DNA of 64,000 nucleotides from Rugamonas fusca (GTDB lineage: Bacteria; Pseudomonadota; Gammaproteobacteria; Burkholderiales; Burkholderiaceae_D), in assembly GCF_014042365.1 (NCBI RefSeq), contig NZ_JACEZS010000023.1, positions 1-64,000 on the forward strand, written 5' to 3'. Shown in pieces: positions 46,979 through 55,775 of the stretch. Both the position numbers and the translations under genes were made by a program. The notes below the pieces were generated by a model. The model was given only the letters and a program-made list of their open reading frames with translations, was not told the DNA's origin and did not search any database. Numbering within the stretch: position 1 is the first letter of the stretch; each line of letters opens with the position of its first letter.

Positions 46979-48195
46979 GCACTCACATGAAGCGTATCGC
47001 CATGAATTCCACCCAACTTAAGCCCGTCGCCGCCGCCCTGCTGGCCGTGTTCGCAATCTCCGGCCTGGGCATCGCCTTGTACACGCCCGCCTCGCGCGCG
47101 GCCGACGGCAAGAAGGCCGAAGCGGCCAAGCCCGCGCTCACCGTCACCACCGCCCTGCCGGTGGCATCGCGCCTGCCCATCAAGCTGGCCGCCAACGGTA
47201 ACGTGGCCGCCTGGCAGGAAGCGAGCGTGGGCAGCGAGGCCAATGGCCTGCGCCTGACCGAAGTGCGCGTGAACGTGGGCGACACCGTCAAGGCCGGCCA
47301 GGTGCTGGCCGTGTTCTCGGCCGACAGCGTGAACGCCGACCTGGCCCAGGCCCGCGCCGCGCTGCAGGAAGCGGAAGCCAACGCCGCCGAAGCGGCCGCC
47401 AACGCGGCCCGCGCCCGCACGCTGCAATCGACGGGCGCGCTGAGCGCCCAGCAGATCAGCCAGTACCAGACGGCCGAACAGACGGCCAACGCCCGCATCG
47501 CCTCGGCCCGCGCGGCCGTGGCCAGCCAGCAGCTGCGCCTCAAGCACACGCAGGTGCTGGCGCCCGACAGCGGCGTGATCTCGGCGCGCACTGCCACCGT
47601 GGGCGCCGTGGTGGGCGCCGGCACGGAACTGTTCCGCATGATCCGCCAGGGCCGGCTCGAATGGCGCGCCGAAGTGACGGCGGCCGACCTGCGCCAGCTG
47701 CGCATCGGCACCGGCGCCGTCATCAAGGCCGCCAACGGCAGCGAGGCCACGGGCAAGGTGCGCATGGTGGCGCCCACGGTCGATCCGCAAACGCGCTACG
47801 CGCTGGTGTACGTGGACCTGCCGGCCAGCGCCACCAGCGCCGCCAACGCGCCGTTCAAGGCCGGCATGTTCGCCAGCGGCCAGTTCGAGCTGGGCGCGTC
47901 GGACGCCATCACCGTGCCGCAGCAAGCCATCGTCGTGCGCGACGGCTTCAGCTACGTGTTCCGTTTGAACGCGGACCAGCACGTGAGCCAGCTCAAGGTG
48001 AAGCCGGGCCGCCGCCTGTCTGACCGCATCGAAGTGCTGGAAGGCATAGGCGCCGATACGCGCGTGGTGGTCAACGGCGCCGGCTTCCTCAATGACGGCG
48101 ACCTGGTGCACCACGTGACCGAAGCCGCGCCGGCGCCGGTGCCCGCGCAAGCGCAGGCCAAGGCCGCCGCCCGCAGCGTGCCCGCCGCCCGCTAA
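46975..48195 (+). CDS. RND efflux periplasmic adaptor (MFP)
   Basis: A 406-residue membrane fusion protein. Signal region (ends about 41, SRAAD), lipoyl half-motifs (VRVNVGDTVKAGQVLAVF and LKHTQVLAPDSGVISAR), coiled-coil hairpin (about 115-180), beta-barrel and membrane-proximal domains. It links the inner-membrane pump to the outer-membrane factor. Three in-frame ATGs (46975, 46987, 47002) are possible; the first overlaps the upstream stop and is used here. Confidence 0.87.
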   Translation: MSTHMKRIAMNSTQLKPVAAALLAVFAISGLGIALYTPASRAADGKKAEAAKPALTVTTALPVASRLPIKLAANGNVAAWQEASVGSEANGLRLTEVRVNVGDTVKAGQVLAVFSADSVNADLAQARAALQEAEANAAEAAANAARARTLQSTGALSAQQISQYQTAEQTANARIASARAAVASQQLRLKHTQVLAPDSGVISARTATVGAVVGAGTELFRMIRQGRLEWRAEVTAADLRQLRIGTGAVIKAANGSEATGKVRMVAPTVDPQTRYALVYVDLPASATSAANAPFKAGMFASGQFELGASDAITVPQQAIVVRDGFSYVFRLNADQHVSQLKVKPGRRLSDRIEVLEGIGADTRVVVNGAGFLNDGDLVHHVTEAAPAPVPAQAQAKAAARSVPAAR

Positions 48196-48204
48196 GGAGC
48201 CGCC

Positions 48205-51200
48205 ATGAATTTCTCCGCCCTGTCGATCAAGAACCCGATCCCGGCCATCATGCTGTTCGCCCTGCTCACGCTGGCCGGGCTGATGGCCTACCGCGCCAAT
48301 CCGGTGCAGGACTTCCCCGACATCGAACTGCCCATCGTCACCGTCACGGCCGCGCTGGACGGCGCCGCGCCGGCCCAGCTGGAAACGGAAGTGGCGCGCA
48401 AGATCGAGGATTCCGTCGCCACCCTGCAAGGGGTGAAGAACATCTACACCAATGTGCTCGACGGCGTGGCCACCATCACCGTCGAATTCATCCTCGAAAA
48501 GCCGTTGTCGGACGCCGTCAACGACGTGCGCGACGCCGTGGCCCGCGTCAAGGCGGACCTGCCGGCCGAGCTGCGCGACCCCACCGTCACCAAGGCATCC
48601 ACGGCCGGCCGCGTGGTGCTGACCTTCACGGCCAGCGCCGTTCCCGGCCAGGGCGTGCCGATGGACCAGCAGGAACTGAGCTGGTTCGTCGACAACACGG
48701 TGGCCAAGCGATTGCTGGCCGTCCCCGGCCTGGGCGCCGTCAAGCGCGTGGGCGGCGCCTACCGCGAAGTCCGGGTCGAGCTGGACGACGCGCGCATGGC
48801 CGCGCTCAAGGTGTCGGCGCTGGACGTGTCGCGCCAGCTGCGCCAGGTGCAGAAGGAAGCGCCGGGCGGGCGCGGCGACATCAGCGGCGCCGAACAGTCG
48901 GTGCGCACCATCGGCACCGTCAAGAGCGCGGCCGAACTGGCGGCCATGGACTTGCCGCTGCCCGACGGCCGCCGCATCCGCCTCGACCAGGTGGCCAGCG
49001 TGCGCGACACGGTGGCCGAACCGCGCGCCGTGGCCCAGCAGGACGGGCGCGACGTGGTGGCGTTCGAAATCTTCCGCACCAAGGGCGCCAGCGAAATGGC
49101 CGTGGCCAACGGCGCGCGCGCGGCCATCGCGGAAATCCAGCAAGCCCACCCCAACGTGGCGCTCACCCAATCGATCGACAACGCCTTCCCGGTCGAGGAG
49201 AACTTCCACGGCTCGATGGAGCTGCTGTACGAAGGCGCGCTGCTGGCCGTGCTGGTGGTGTGGTGGTTCCTGCGCGACTGGCGCGCCACGCTGGTGGCGG
49301 CGGCCGCGCTGCCGCTGTCGGTGATGCCGGCCTTCCTTGGCATCTACTGGTTCGGCTACACCCTCAACACGGTCACGCTGCTGTCGCTGGCCCTGGTGGT
49401 GGGCGTACTGGTGGACGACGCCATCGTCGAGATCGAAAACATCTCGCGCCACCTCGCCATGGGCAAGACGCCGATGCAGGCGGCCATGGAGGCGGCCGAC
49501 GAAATCGGCATGGCGGTGATCGCCACCACCTTCGCGCTGGTGGCCGTGTTCCTGCCCACTGCCTTCATGAGCGGCATCCCCGGCCTGTTCTTCAAGCAGT
49601 TCGGCTGGACCGCCGTGCTGGCCGTTTTCGCCTCGCTGGTGGTGGCGCGCCTGCTCACGCCGATGATGGCGGCCTACCTCCTCAAGCCGGCCAAACCTCA
49701 CGAGCAGCAGGATGGCTGGCTGATGCGCCGCTACATCCGCGTGATGCGCTGGTGCCTGTCGCACCGGCTGGTGACGGGCATCGCCTCGGGCGCCTTCTTC
49801 GTCGGCTCCATCATGCTGGTGCCGCTGCTGCCCACCGGCTTCGTGCCGCCGGCCGACCGCTCGCAAACCCAGATCAACCTGGAACTGCCGCCCGGTTCCA
49901 CGCTGGCCGAAACCAAGGTGGTGGCCGAGCGCGCGCGCGTGGCGGCCATGCAGGTCAAGGGCATCAAGAGCGTGTACAGCTCGATCGGCGGCGGTTCCAG
50001 CGGCGACGCCTTCGCGCCCGGTGCGGCGGCCGAGGCGCGCCGCGCCGTGCTGACGCTGAGCACCGTGCACCGCAACGAGCGCAAGGAATCGATGGCCGAC
50101 ATCGAAAGCCAGATCCGCCACAAGCTGGCCGAGATTCCCGGCGCCCGCTTCAACGTGGGCCCGGCCGAAACGGGCGTCAAGATGCAGCTGGTGCTGCGCA
50201 GCGAAGACCCGGTGGCCCTGATGAGCGCCGCCAAACAGGCCGAACGCGAACTGCGCACGCTCAAGGGCGTGGGCAATGTGCGCTCCAGCGCCTCGCTGGT
50301 ACGGCCCGAAATCATCGTGCGGCCCGACTTCGCCAAGGCGGCCGACCTGGGCGTGACGGCGGCCGCCATCGGCCAGACCGTGCGCGTGGCCACGGCCGGC
50401 GACTACGACACCGACCTGACCAAGATGAACCTGCCCGAGCGCCAGGTGCCGATCCGCGTCAAGCTGCCCGACGCCGTGCGCGCCGACCTGGACGCCCTCG
50501 GCCGCCTCACGGTGCCCGGCAAGAACGGTCCCGTGATGCTGGCCACCGTGGCCACCATCACGATGGAGAGCGGCCCGGCCCAGATCAACCGCCTGAACCG
50601 CAGCCGCAACGTGACCTTGGAAGTGGAACTGGGCAAGCGGGCGCTGGGCGAAGTGAACACGGAAGCGCGCGCGCTGCCGGCGCTGAAGAACCTGCCCGCC
50701 TCCGTCAAGATCGCGGAACTGGGCGACACCCAGGAGATGGCGGCGCTGTTCGCCAGCTTCGGCCTGGCCATGCTGATCGGCGTGATCTGCATCTACTGCG
50801 TGCTGGTGCTGCTGTTCAAGGACTTCATGCAGCCGGTAACCATCCTGGCCGCGCTGCCGCTGTCAATCGGCGGCGCCTTCGTGGCGCTGCTGATCACGGG
50901 CCGCGCGCTGTCCATGCCATCCATGATCGGCCTGATCATGCTGATGGGGATCGTGACCAAGAACTCAATCTTGTTGGTTGATTATGCTATTCTGGCCCGT
51001 CAGGCCGGCATGGGCCGTTTCGAGGCGCTGGTGGACGCCTGCCACAAGCGCAGCCGCCCGATCCTGATGACCACCATCGCCATGGGCGCGGGCATGATGC
51101 CGCTGGCGCTGGGCTGGGGCGCCGATCCCAGCTTCCGTTCGCCGATGGCGATCACCGTGATCGGTGGCCTGATCACGTCGACGTTACTGAGCCTGCTGGT

Positions 51201-51327
51201 GGTGCCGGCCGTGTTCACCTACATCGACGACCTGGAACATGTGTTGCGGCGGCTGATGCGCAAGCTGCGCCGCCAGCCGCCGGAATCGGCCGCGCCGCTG
51301 CGCCAGGTGGCTGGCGGCCGGCACTAA
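48205..51327 (+). CDS. RND multidrug efflux permease (HAE1/AcrB family)
   Basis: A 1040-residue inner-membrane proton antiporter with the two-fold RND repeat: helix 1 at LSIKNPIPAIMLFALLTLAGL, large periplasmic loops and helix 4 with the proton-relay Asp pair in VLVDDAIVEIENISRH; the second half has GIVTKNSILLVDYA. The N-terminal QDFPDIELPIVTV matches HAE1 pumps. AAGGAG lies before ATG 48205. It is the third structural gene of the tetR-OMF-MFP-RND operon; exported drugs are unknown. Confidence 0.92.
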   Translation: MNFSALSIKNPIPAIMLFALLTLAGLMAYRANPVQDFPDIELPIVTVTAALDGAAPAQLETEVARKIEDSVATLQGVKNIYTNVLDGVATITVEFILEKPLSDAVNDVRDAVARVKADLPAELRDPTVTKASTAGRVVLTFTASAVPGQGVPMDQQELSWFVDNTVAKRLLAVPGLGAVKRVGGAYREVRVELDDARMAALKVSALDVSRQLRQVQKEAPGGRGDISGAEQSVRTIGTVKSAAELAAMDLPLPDGRRIRLDQVASVRDTVAEPRAVAQQDGRDVVAFEIFRTKGASEMAVANGARAAIAEIQQAHPNVALTQSIDNAFPVEENFHGSMELLYEGALLAVLVVWWFLRDWRATLVAAAALPLSVMPAFLGIYWFGYTLNTVTLLSLALVVGVLVDDAIVEIENISRHLAMGKTPMQAAMEAADEIGMAVIATTFALVAVFLPTAFMSGIPGLFFKQFGWTAVLAVFASLVVARLLTPMMAAYLLKPAKPHEQQDGWLMRRYIRVMRWCLSHRLVTGIASGAFFVGSIMLVPLLPTGFVPPADRSQTQINLELPPGSTLAETKVVAERARVAAMQVKGIKSVYSSIGGGSSGDAFAPGAAAEARRAVLTLSTVHRNERKESMADIESQIRHKLAEIPGARFNVGPAETGVKMQLVLRSEDPVALMSAAKQAERELRTLKGVGNVRSSASLVRPEIIVRPDFAKAADLGVTAAAIGQTVRVATAGDYDTDLTKMNLPERQVPIRVKLPDAVRADLDALGRLTVPGKNGPVMLATVATITMESGPAQINRLNRSRNVTLEVELGKRALGEVNTEARALPALKNLPASVKIAELGDTQEMAALFASFGLAMLIGVICIYCVLVLLFKDFMQPVTILAALPLSIGGAFVALLITGRALSMPSMIGLIMLMGIVTKNSILLVDYAILARQAGMGRFEALVDACHKRSRPILMTTIAMGAGMMPLALGWGADPSFRSPMAITVIGGLITSTLLSLLVVPAVFTYIDDLEHVLRRLMRKLRRQPPESAAPLRQVAGGRH

Positions 51328-51354
51328 TTGGTCACTCATTGAATGGAGAAACAG

Positions 51355-51819
51355 ATGGACGTACAAATCAAGGAACTGCCCGCCGTGCGCGTGGCTTACC
51401 TGCGCTACAAGGGCCCGTTCGGCCCGGCGCTTGGTGAATTCTGGAGCGAGGTGTTCGCACCATGGCAAAAGGCGTTCCGCCTGCAGGGCCGCGTCAGCTA
51501 CGGCGTGGCGCAGGACGACCCGGCCACCACCCCGGCCAACGAATGCCGCTACGACGCCTGCGTGGAAGTGGACGCCGACTACAAGATCGTCGATCCGGCC
51601 AGGGAAGCCATGCTGGCCGGCGGCCGTTACGCCGTGGCCCAGTTCCATGGCGCGGCCGACAAGATCCCGGCCGCGTGGGACGAACTGTACAGCCAGTGGT
51701 TGCCAGCGAGCGGCTTGAAGATGGACGCCCGCCCCTGCCTGGAACGCTACGCGGCCGACTTCGCCGTGGACCCGGCCACGGGTGAATTCAGCTGCGAGCT
51801 GTGCATCCCCGTCGCCTGA
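51355..51819 (+). CDS. GyrI-like small-molecule-binding protein
   Basis: A 154-residue protein of the GyrI/SbmC-like ligand-binding family (SOUL-like fold): VRVAYLRYKGPFG at the N-terminus, YDACVEVDADY and GGRYAVAQFHG in the middle, ending FSCELCIPVA. Members bind hydrophobic compounds and can act as drug sensors or hydrolases. GGAG six bases before ATG 51355 favours this start over ATG 51343. It is 27 bases behind the RND permease and probably part of that operon, consistent with a role with exported drugs. Confidence 0.8.
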   Translation: MDVQIKELPAVRVAYLRYKGPFGPALGEFWSEVFAPWQKAFRLQGRVSYGVAQDDPATTPANECRYDACVEVDADYKIVDPAREAMLAGGRYAVAQFHGAADKIPAAWDELYSQWLPASGLKMDARPCLERYAADFAVDPATGEFSCELCIPVA

Positions 51820-51868
51820 AGTAGGCACGGGTAAGCGCGGCGGCGCATCGCCGCACACGCCCGCGCGC

Positions 51869-53353
51869 TCACGGCGCCCAGCCGCCGCCGAGCGCGCGAT
51901 ACAAGTCCACCGACGCCTGCAGCAGCCGCGTCTTGAGCTGCAACCGTCCCACGTCGGCGCCGTACAGCGTGCGCTGGGCGTCCAGTTCCTCCAGATACGA
52001 CGCGTAGCCGTTGCGATAGCGGTTGTGCGCGATGCGCAGCGTTTCCGCTGCCGTGGCGCGGCGCGCATCGTTTTCCACCGCCTGTTCGCGCAAGCGCTGC
52101 AACGCGCCCAACCCATTTTCCGTTTCCGCCAGTGCGCCGCGCACGGCGTTCTCGTACGCGTACACAAGCTGGTCGCGCTGGGCCGCCGCCGCATCCGTCT
52201 GCGCCTGCACCCGGCCGCCGTCGAATACGGGCGCAGCGGCCAATGCAGTCAGGCGCCACAAGGCCGTCGGCGCGTTGGCAAAATCCGTCATGCGAAAATT
52301 CTGCACGCCCCCAACGGCTGTCAGCTTGAACGACGGCAGCAACTGGTCGCGCGTGGCCGTCAGGTTGGCATTGGCCGCCACCAGGTTCAATTCGGCCCGC
52401 GCGATGTCGGGCCGGCGCCGCAGCAGTTCGGACGGCAGGCCGGCAGGAACCTGCGGCGGCGTCAGTTCGGCCAGCGGCGCGCCGCGCACGATGGGTCCGG
52501 GATTGCCGCCGGCGAGAACAGCCAGCCCGTTCTCCTGCTCGAAGATGGCGCGCCGCAGCGGCGGAATCTGCTCGGCCGCCGCTTCATATTCGGCCTGCGC
52601 CTGCAGCCATTCGAGCCGCGAACTGTAGCCAACCTCGAACTGGCGCTGCGCCAGCGCGCGCGATTGCTCGCGCAGCTTCAAGGTCGCCTGCGCCAGCTCC
52701 AGCTGGGCGTCCAGCCCGCGCAAGTTCAGGTAACCCGACGCCGCCAGCGCCGCCACCGACAGCGCGACCGCATCGGCATTGGCGCGTTCGGCCTCGAAGC
52801 TGGCGCGCGCCGCATCCGTCTGCGCGGCCAGCCGGCCCCACACGTCGATTTCGTAACTGGCCTGGAACTCGGCCTGATACACGTTGGTGACGTAGGGCAC
52901 GCCGTTGTAGGCCAGCAGCCGGGTGCGGCCAGGCGAAGCATCCACGCCGACGCTGGCCTTCTGCCCTGCGGCCGCCACGCCCAGCCGCGCGCGGTACTCG
53001 CCCACGCGCGCGCGCGCGATGCGCAAGTCGCCATTGTTGGCCAATGCCGTCGTCACCAACGCGCTCAATGCGGGATCGCCGAAGCTTTGCCACCACTGAC
53101 GTTCCGGCGCTGCTGCGCTGGCGGACGGCCCGATGGGCGCGCGCCATGCGACGGGTACTTGCAGCGTGGACGGCGGCGCTGGGGGCGCCGTCGCCGCGCA
53201 ACCGGCGAGCAGCCCGGCCAGCAAGGCCGCATAAGCACGGGCGGTGACGGCGGCTGGCAACGCGGCTGGCGCAGCCGCAGGTGAAATGACCGGGAAGGCG
53301 AGCGGCGGCTCGCCCGGCTGCGCCTCCCGGCGTCCAACAAGCCGCACGTTCAT
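51869..53353 (-). CDS. Efflux outer-membrane factor of the MFS system
   Basis: A 494-residue NodT-type outer-membrane lipoprotein with lipobox LLAGC near residue 52. Features are two efflux repeats (SYEIDVWGRLAAQTDAARASF and the NRYRNGYASYLEELDAQRTL end). GGAG precedes ATG 53353, which overlaps the end of the HlyD gene by four bases. It forms the outer channel of the Emr-type system encoded on this strand. Confidence 0.87.
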   Translation of the reverse strand: MNVRLVGRREAQPGEPPLAFPVISPAAAPAALPAAVTARAYAALLAGLLAGCAATAPPAPPSTLQVPVAWRAPIGPSASAAAPERQWWQSFGDPALSALVTTALANNGDLRIARARVGEYRARLGVAAAGQKASVGVDASPGRTRLLAYNGVPYVTNVYQAEFQASYEIDVWGRLAAQTDAARASFEAERANADAVALSVAALAASGYLNLRGLDAQLELAQATLKLREQSRALAQRQFEVGYSSRLEWLQAQAEYEAAAEQIPPLRRAIFEQENGLAVLAGGNPGPIVRGAPLAELTPPQVPAGLPSELLRRRPDIARAELNLVAANANLTATRDQLLPSFKLTAVGGVQNFRMTDFANAPTALWRLTALAAAPVFDGGRVQAQTDAAAAQRDQLVYAYENAVRGALAETENGLGALQRLREQAVENDARRATAAETLRIAHNRYRNGYASYLEELDAQRTLYGADVGRLQLKTRLLQASVDLYRALGGGWAP

Positions 53354-54573
53354 GGCCGCGCTCCGGCGGCCCGTGTGGAGGCAGACGCGGGCGCGGGCAC
53401 GCGCGCGCCATCATTCAGCTCCGCCGACGTGTCGATACTGACGATCACCGACATGCCCGGCCGCAGCCGCCGTGCCAGCGCCTGGCCCGGATCGATACGG
53501 ATGCGCACCGGGATGCGCTGGGCGATCTTGACGTAATTGCCGGTCGCGTTATCGGCCGGCAGCACGCTGAACTCCGAACCCGTGGCCGGCGAAATGCGCT
53601 CCACCTGCCCCGTCAGCGTGGCGCCATCGAGCGCATCGACCTTGAACGTGGCGCCCTGCCCCACCTGCACCGCGTTCATCTGGGTTTCCTTCAGGTTGGC
53701 GATCACCCACAGCTGGCGCGGCACCAATCCCATCAACTGCGCGCCCGCGTTCACGTACGCCCCCTGGCGCACCGTGACCTGCCCCAGCTGGCCATCGGCC
53801 GGCGCCGTGATGCGCGTGTTGTCCAGGTCCACGCGCGCCGCCTTGAGCGCGGCGGCCGCGTTGGCCACGGCCGCCTCCAGCGCCGCCTTGTTGACCTGCA
53901 CCGACTGCACCTGCTGCCGCGCGATCTCGAGCGAGGCGCGCGCTTGCGCCACGGCCGCCACCGTTTGCGCCCGCGCCGCGCGCGACTGGTCCTGCTCACG
54001 CACGGACAGCGAACCATCGGCCGCCAGTTGCTCCACCCGTCCCAGATCGGCCGTGGCCTTGGCCGCCTGGGCTTGCGCGTTCGCCAGCGCGGCCACGTTC
54101 AGCGCCACGCCCGCCTCCGCGCTGCGGCGCGCCTGCGCCCAGTTGGCCAGCGCCGCCTGCTGGGCCGCCAGTTGGGCCTGCGCCTGCTCGTAGCGCTGCT
54201 GGAACACCCGGTCATCCAACTGCACCAGCAAATCGCCCTGCCGCACCTGCTGGAAGTCCTGCACCTTCACCTGCGTCACATAGCCCGACAACTGCGTACC
54301 CACCAGCGTCACCTGGCCCCGCACCAGCGCGTTTTCCGTGGACACGATGGCGCTGCTGAACGGCGGCAGCCGCCACGCATACAGCACCACCAGCACGCCC
54401 GCCAGCGCCACGGCCGCGAAGCCGACGGCCGACAGCCACTGCGCCCGCCGGTCCGGCGGCGCCGGCGGTGGTGAAGCTGCTGCCACCGCGGCGGCGGCAG
54501 CGGCGGCGGCCACGGTGGCCATGTCGGGCGGCGCGGCTGCCGGTGAGGACGAGTCAGGTATGGTGGTAGTCAT
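53350..54573 (-). CDS. HlyD/EmrA-type membrane fusion protein
   Basis: A 407-residue adaptor: cytoplasmic Ala/Pro-rich N-terminus with a run of nine Ala, one transmembrane helix (about 50-70), a lipoyl-like domain (STENALVRGQVTLVGTQLSGYV), a long coiled coil (about 110-230) and the C-terminal barrel (APADGQLGQVTVRQGAYVNAGA). It pairs with the MFS permease encoded upstream, but the IS element at 54600-55765 now lies between them. Only GGAAC 12 bases upstream resembles a ribosome binding site, so native initiation signals may have been lost. Confidence 0.88.
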   Translation of the reverse strand: MTTTIPDSSSPAAAPPDMATVAAAAAAAAVAAASPPPAPPDRRAQWLSAVGFAAVALAGVLVVLYAWRLPPFSSAIVSTENALVRGQVTLVGTQLSGYVTQVKVQDFQQVRQGDLLVQLDDRVFQQRYEQAQAQLAAQQAALANWAQARRSAEAGVALNVAALANAQAQAAKATADLGRVEQLAADGSLSVREQDQSRAARAQTVAAVAQARASLEIARQQVQSVQVNKAALEAAVANAAAALKAARVDLDNTRITAPADGQLGQVTVRQGAYVNAGAQLMGLVPRQLWVIANLKETQMNAVQVGQGATFKVDALDGATLTGQVERISPATGSEFSVLPADNATGNYVKIAQRIPVRIRIDPGQALARRLRPGMSVIVSIDTSAELNDGARVPAPASASTRAAGARP

Positions 54574-54599
54574 CAGGCTTGTTCCGAGAAACCTCGTCC

Positions 54600-55765
54600 T
54601 TCAGAGTGAGGAGTGAAAGGAATCGACTCCGCAGGAGTCGAAACTTTAGTGATCAACGCGGAACTCATGCGTTCCCCGCTGGTCAAACATACATGAAACT
54701 GGTCTACCGCTATCGCGTCAAATCGTTGACTGGCCTGCTCAACCGGCAAGCCCGTTCCGTTAATTTTGTCTGGAATTATTGTAATGACAGGCAAAAGGAT
54801 GCGCTGCGCTTTGGCAGGCGCTGGCATACGGGATTCGACCTGATCAAATTGACAACTGGATGCAGCAAGGAACTGGGACTCCATTCCGGCACCATCAATG
54901 ACGTCTGTCAGCAGTACGCCAAATCGCGCGCTCAGTCGCACCGTCCCTACTTGCGTTATCGCGGCAGGAAGTCCCTGCTCTGGGTACCGTTGAAGGGGCG
55001 CGAGCTCAAGCGGGAAGGCAACGCATTCCGTTTCGCCGGCAACACGTTTCGCGTCTTCTATTCCCGACCACTGCCTGAAGGTAAAATTCTCGACGGCACC
55101 AATTTCTCGCGTGACCGTCGAGGCAACTGGTTTCTCAACATTTGCATCGAAGTTGAGCCAGCTGCGGCCCGAATGCCGGCACACGGCGTCGGCATAGACT
55201 TGGGCCTGAAGGACTTGGCCGCCTTGAGCGACGGCACCACCATCGCCGCGCCCCATTTCTACCGCGATGCGGAGGCGGCGCTGGCGCTGGCGCAGCGCGC
55301 CCATAAAACCCGGCGCATCAAGGCCATCCATGCCAAGGTCGCGAACCAGCGATTGCATTACTTGCACACCCAAACCAGCGCCATCGTCGCTACCTACGAC
55401 TATATCGTGGTCGGCAACGTCAACGCCAGCGCCCTCGCCAAAACCAGCATGGCGAAGTCGGTCTACGATGTCGGCTGGTCGTCCTTTCGCACCCAACTGG
55501 CGTACAAGGCTGTTAAGCATGGCGCCTGGTTTGAGGAAGTGGACGAACGTTTCACCACCCAGGTCTGCTCGCGTTGCGGCGCCATGCCCGATACGAGGCC
55601 GAGAGGTATCGCGGACCTTGGAATAAGAGATTGGACTTGCAGTGATTGCGGTTCTGTACATGATCGTGATCGTAATGCTGCGATGAACATACTCCGTCGC
55701 GGACGTGCGACGCTAGCTGTAGGAAGCTCCGCCCTCTATGACGGAGAGGACGTCAACGCGATCCG
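54600..55765 (+). mobile_element. IS200/IS605-family element with only tnpB
   Basis: The interval holds one tnpB gene and end-type hairpins: a perfect 8-bp stem TCGACTCC-GCA-GGAGTCGA (54623-54641) on the left and CTCCG / CGGAG (55727-55746) followed by GAGAGGACGTCAA on the right, where the reRNA/omega-RNA scaffold normally lies. No tnpA (Y1 transposase) is present, so transposition would need one in trans. The exact ends are uncertain by about 15 bases. It separates the emrA-like and emrB-like genes. Confidence 0.7.
54623..54641. repeat. Left-end hairpin of the IS element
   Basis: TCGACTCC and GGAGTCGA form a perfect 8-bp stem with a GCA loop, 52 bases before the tnpB start. Such hairpins are the recognition sites of IS200/IS605 transposases. 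Confidence 0.6.
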
Positions 55766-55775
55766 GAATTGTTAA
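54693..55775 (+). CDS. tnpB: TnpB-family RNA-guided nuclease (IS605 OrfB)
   Basis: A 360-residue TnpB. RuvC-I Asp169 is in GIDLGLKD, and RuvC-III Asp324/326 is in VHDRDRNAAMNIL. The zinc ribbon is CSRCG...CSDCG. At the usual RuvC-II position (ENL) this protein has Gly241 (VVGNVNASAL); Glu285 in VDERFTTQVC may be the relocated catalytic Glu, as described for a TnpB clade with a rearranged site. In known systems TnpB cuts DNA guided by an RNA from the element's right end. The start is ATG 54693. Its stop overlaps the convergent MFS gene end by 23 bases. Confidence 0.87.
   Translation: MKLVYRYRVKSLTGLLNRQARSVNFVWNYCNDRQKDALRFGRRWHTGFDLIKLTTGCSKELGLHSGTINDVCQQYAKSRAQSHRPYLRYRGRKSLLWVPLKGRELKREGNAFRFAGNTFRVFYSRPLPEGKILDGTNFSRDRRGNWFLNICIEVEPAAARMPAHGVGIDLGLKDLAALSDGTTIAAPHFYRDAEAALALAQRAHKTRRIKAIHAKVANQRLHYLHTQTSAIVATYDYIVVGNVNASALAKTSMAKSVYDVGWSSFRTQLAYKAVKHGAWFEEVDERFTTQVCSRCGAMPDTRPRGIADLGIRDWTCSDCGSVHDRDRNAAMNILRRGRATLAVGSSALYDGEDVNAIRNC

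Noticed and set aside
46810..50121. A 1103-codon minus-strand frame opposite the RND pump genes
   Set aside because: It mirrors the adaptor and permease genes and has no recognisable domain.
54579..54692. Longer start for tnpB
   Set aside because: The first 38 codons cover the left-end hairpin and have no family similarity; TnpB proteins of this clade start at the MKLVYRYR segment, position 54693.
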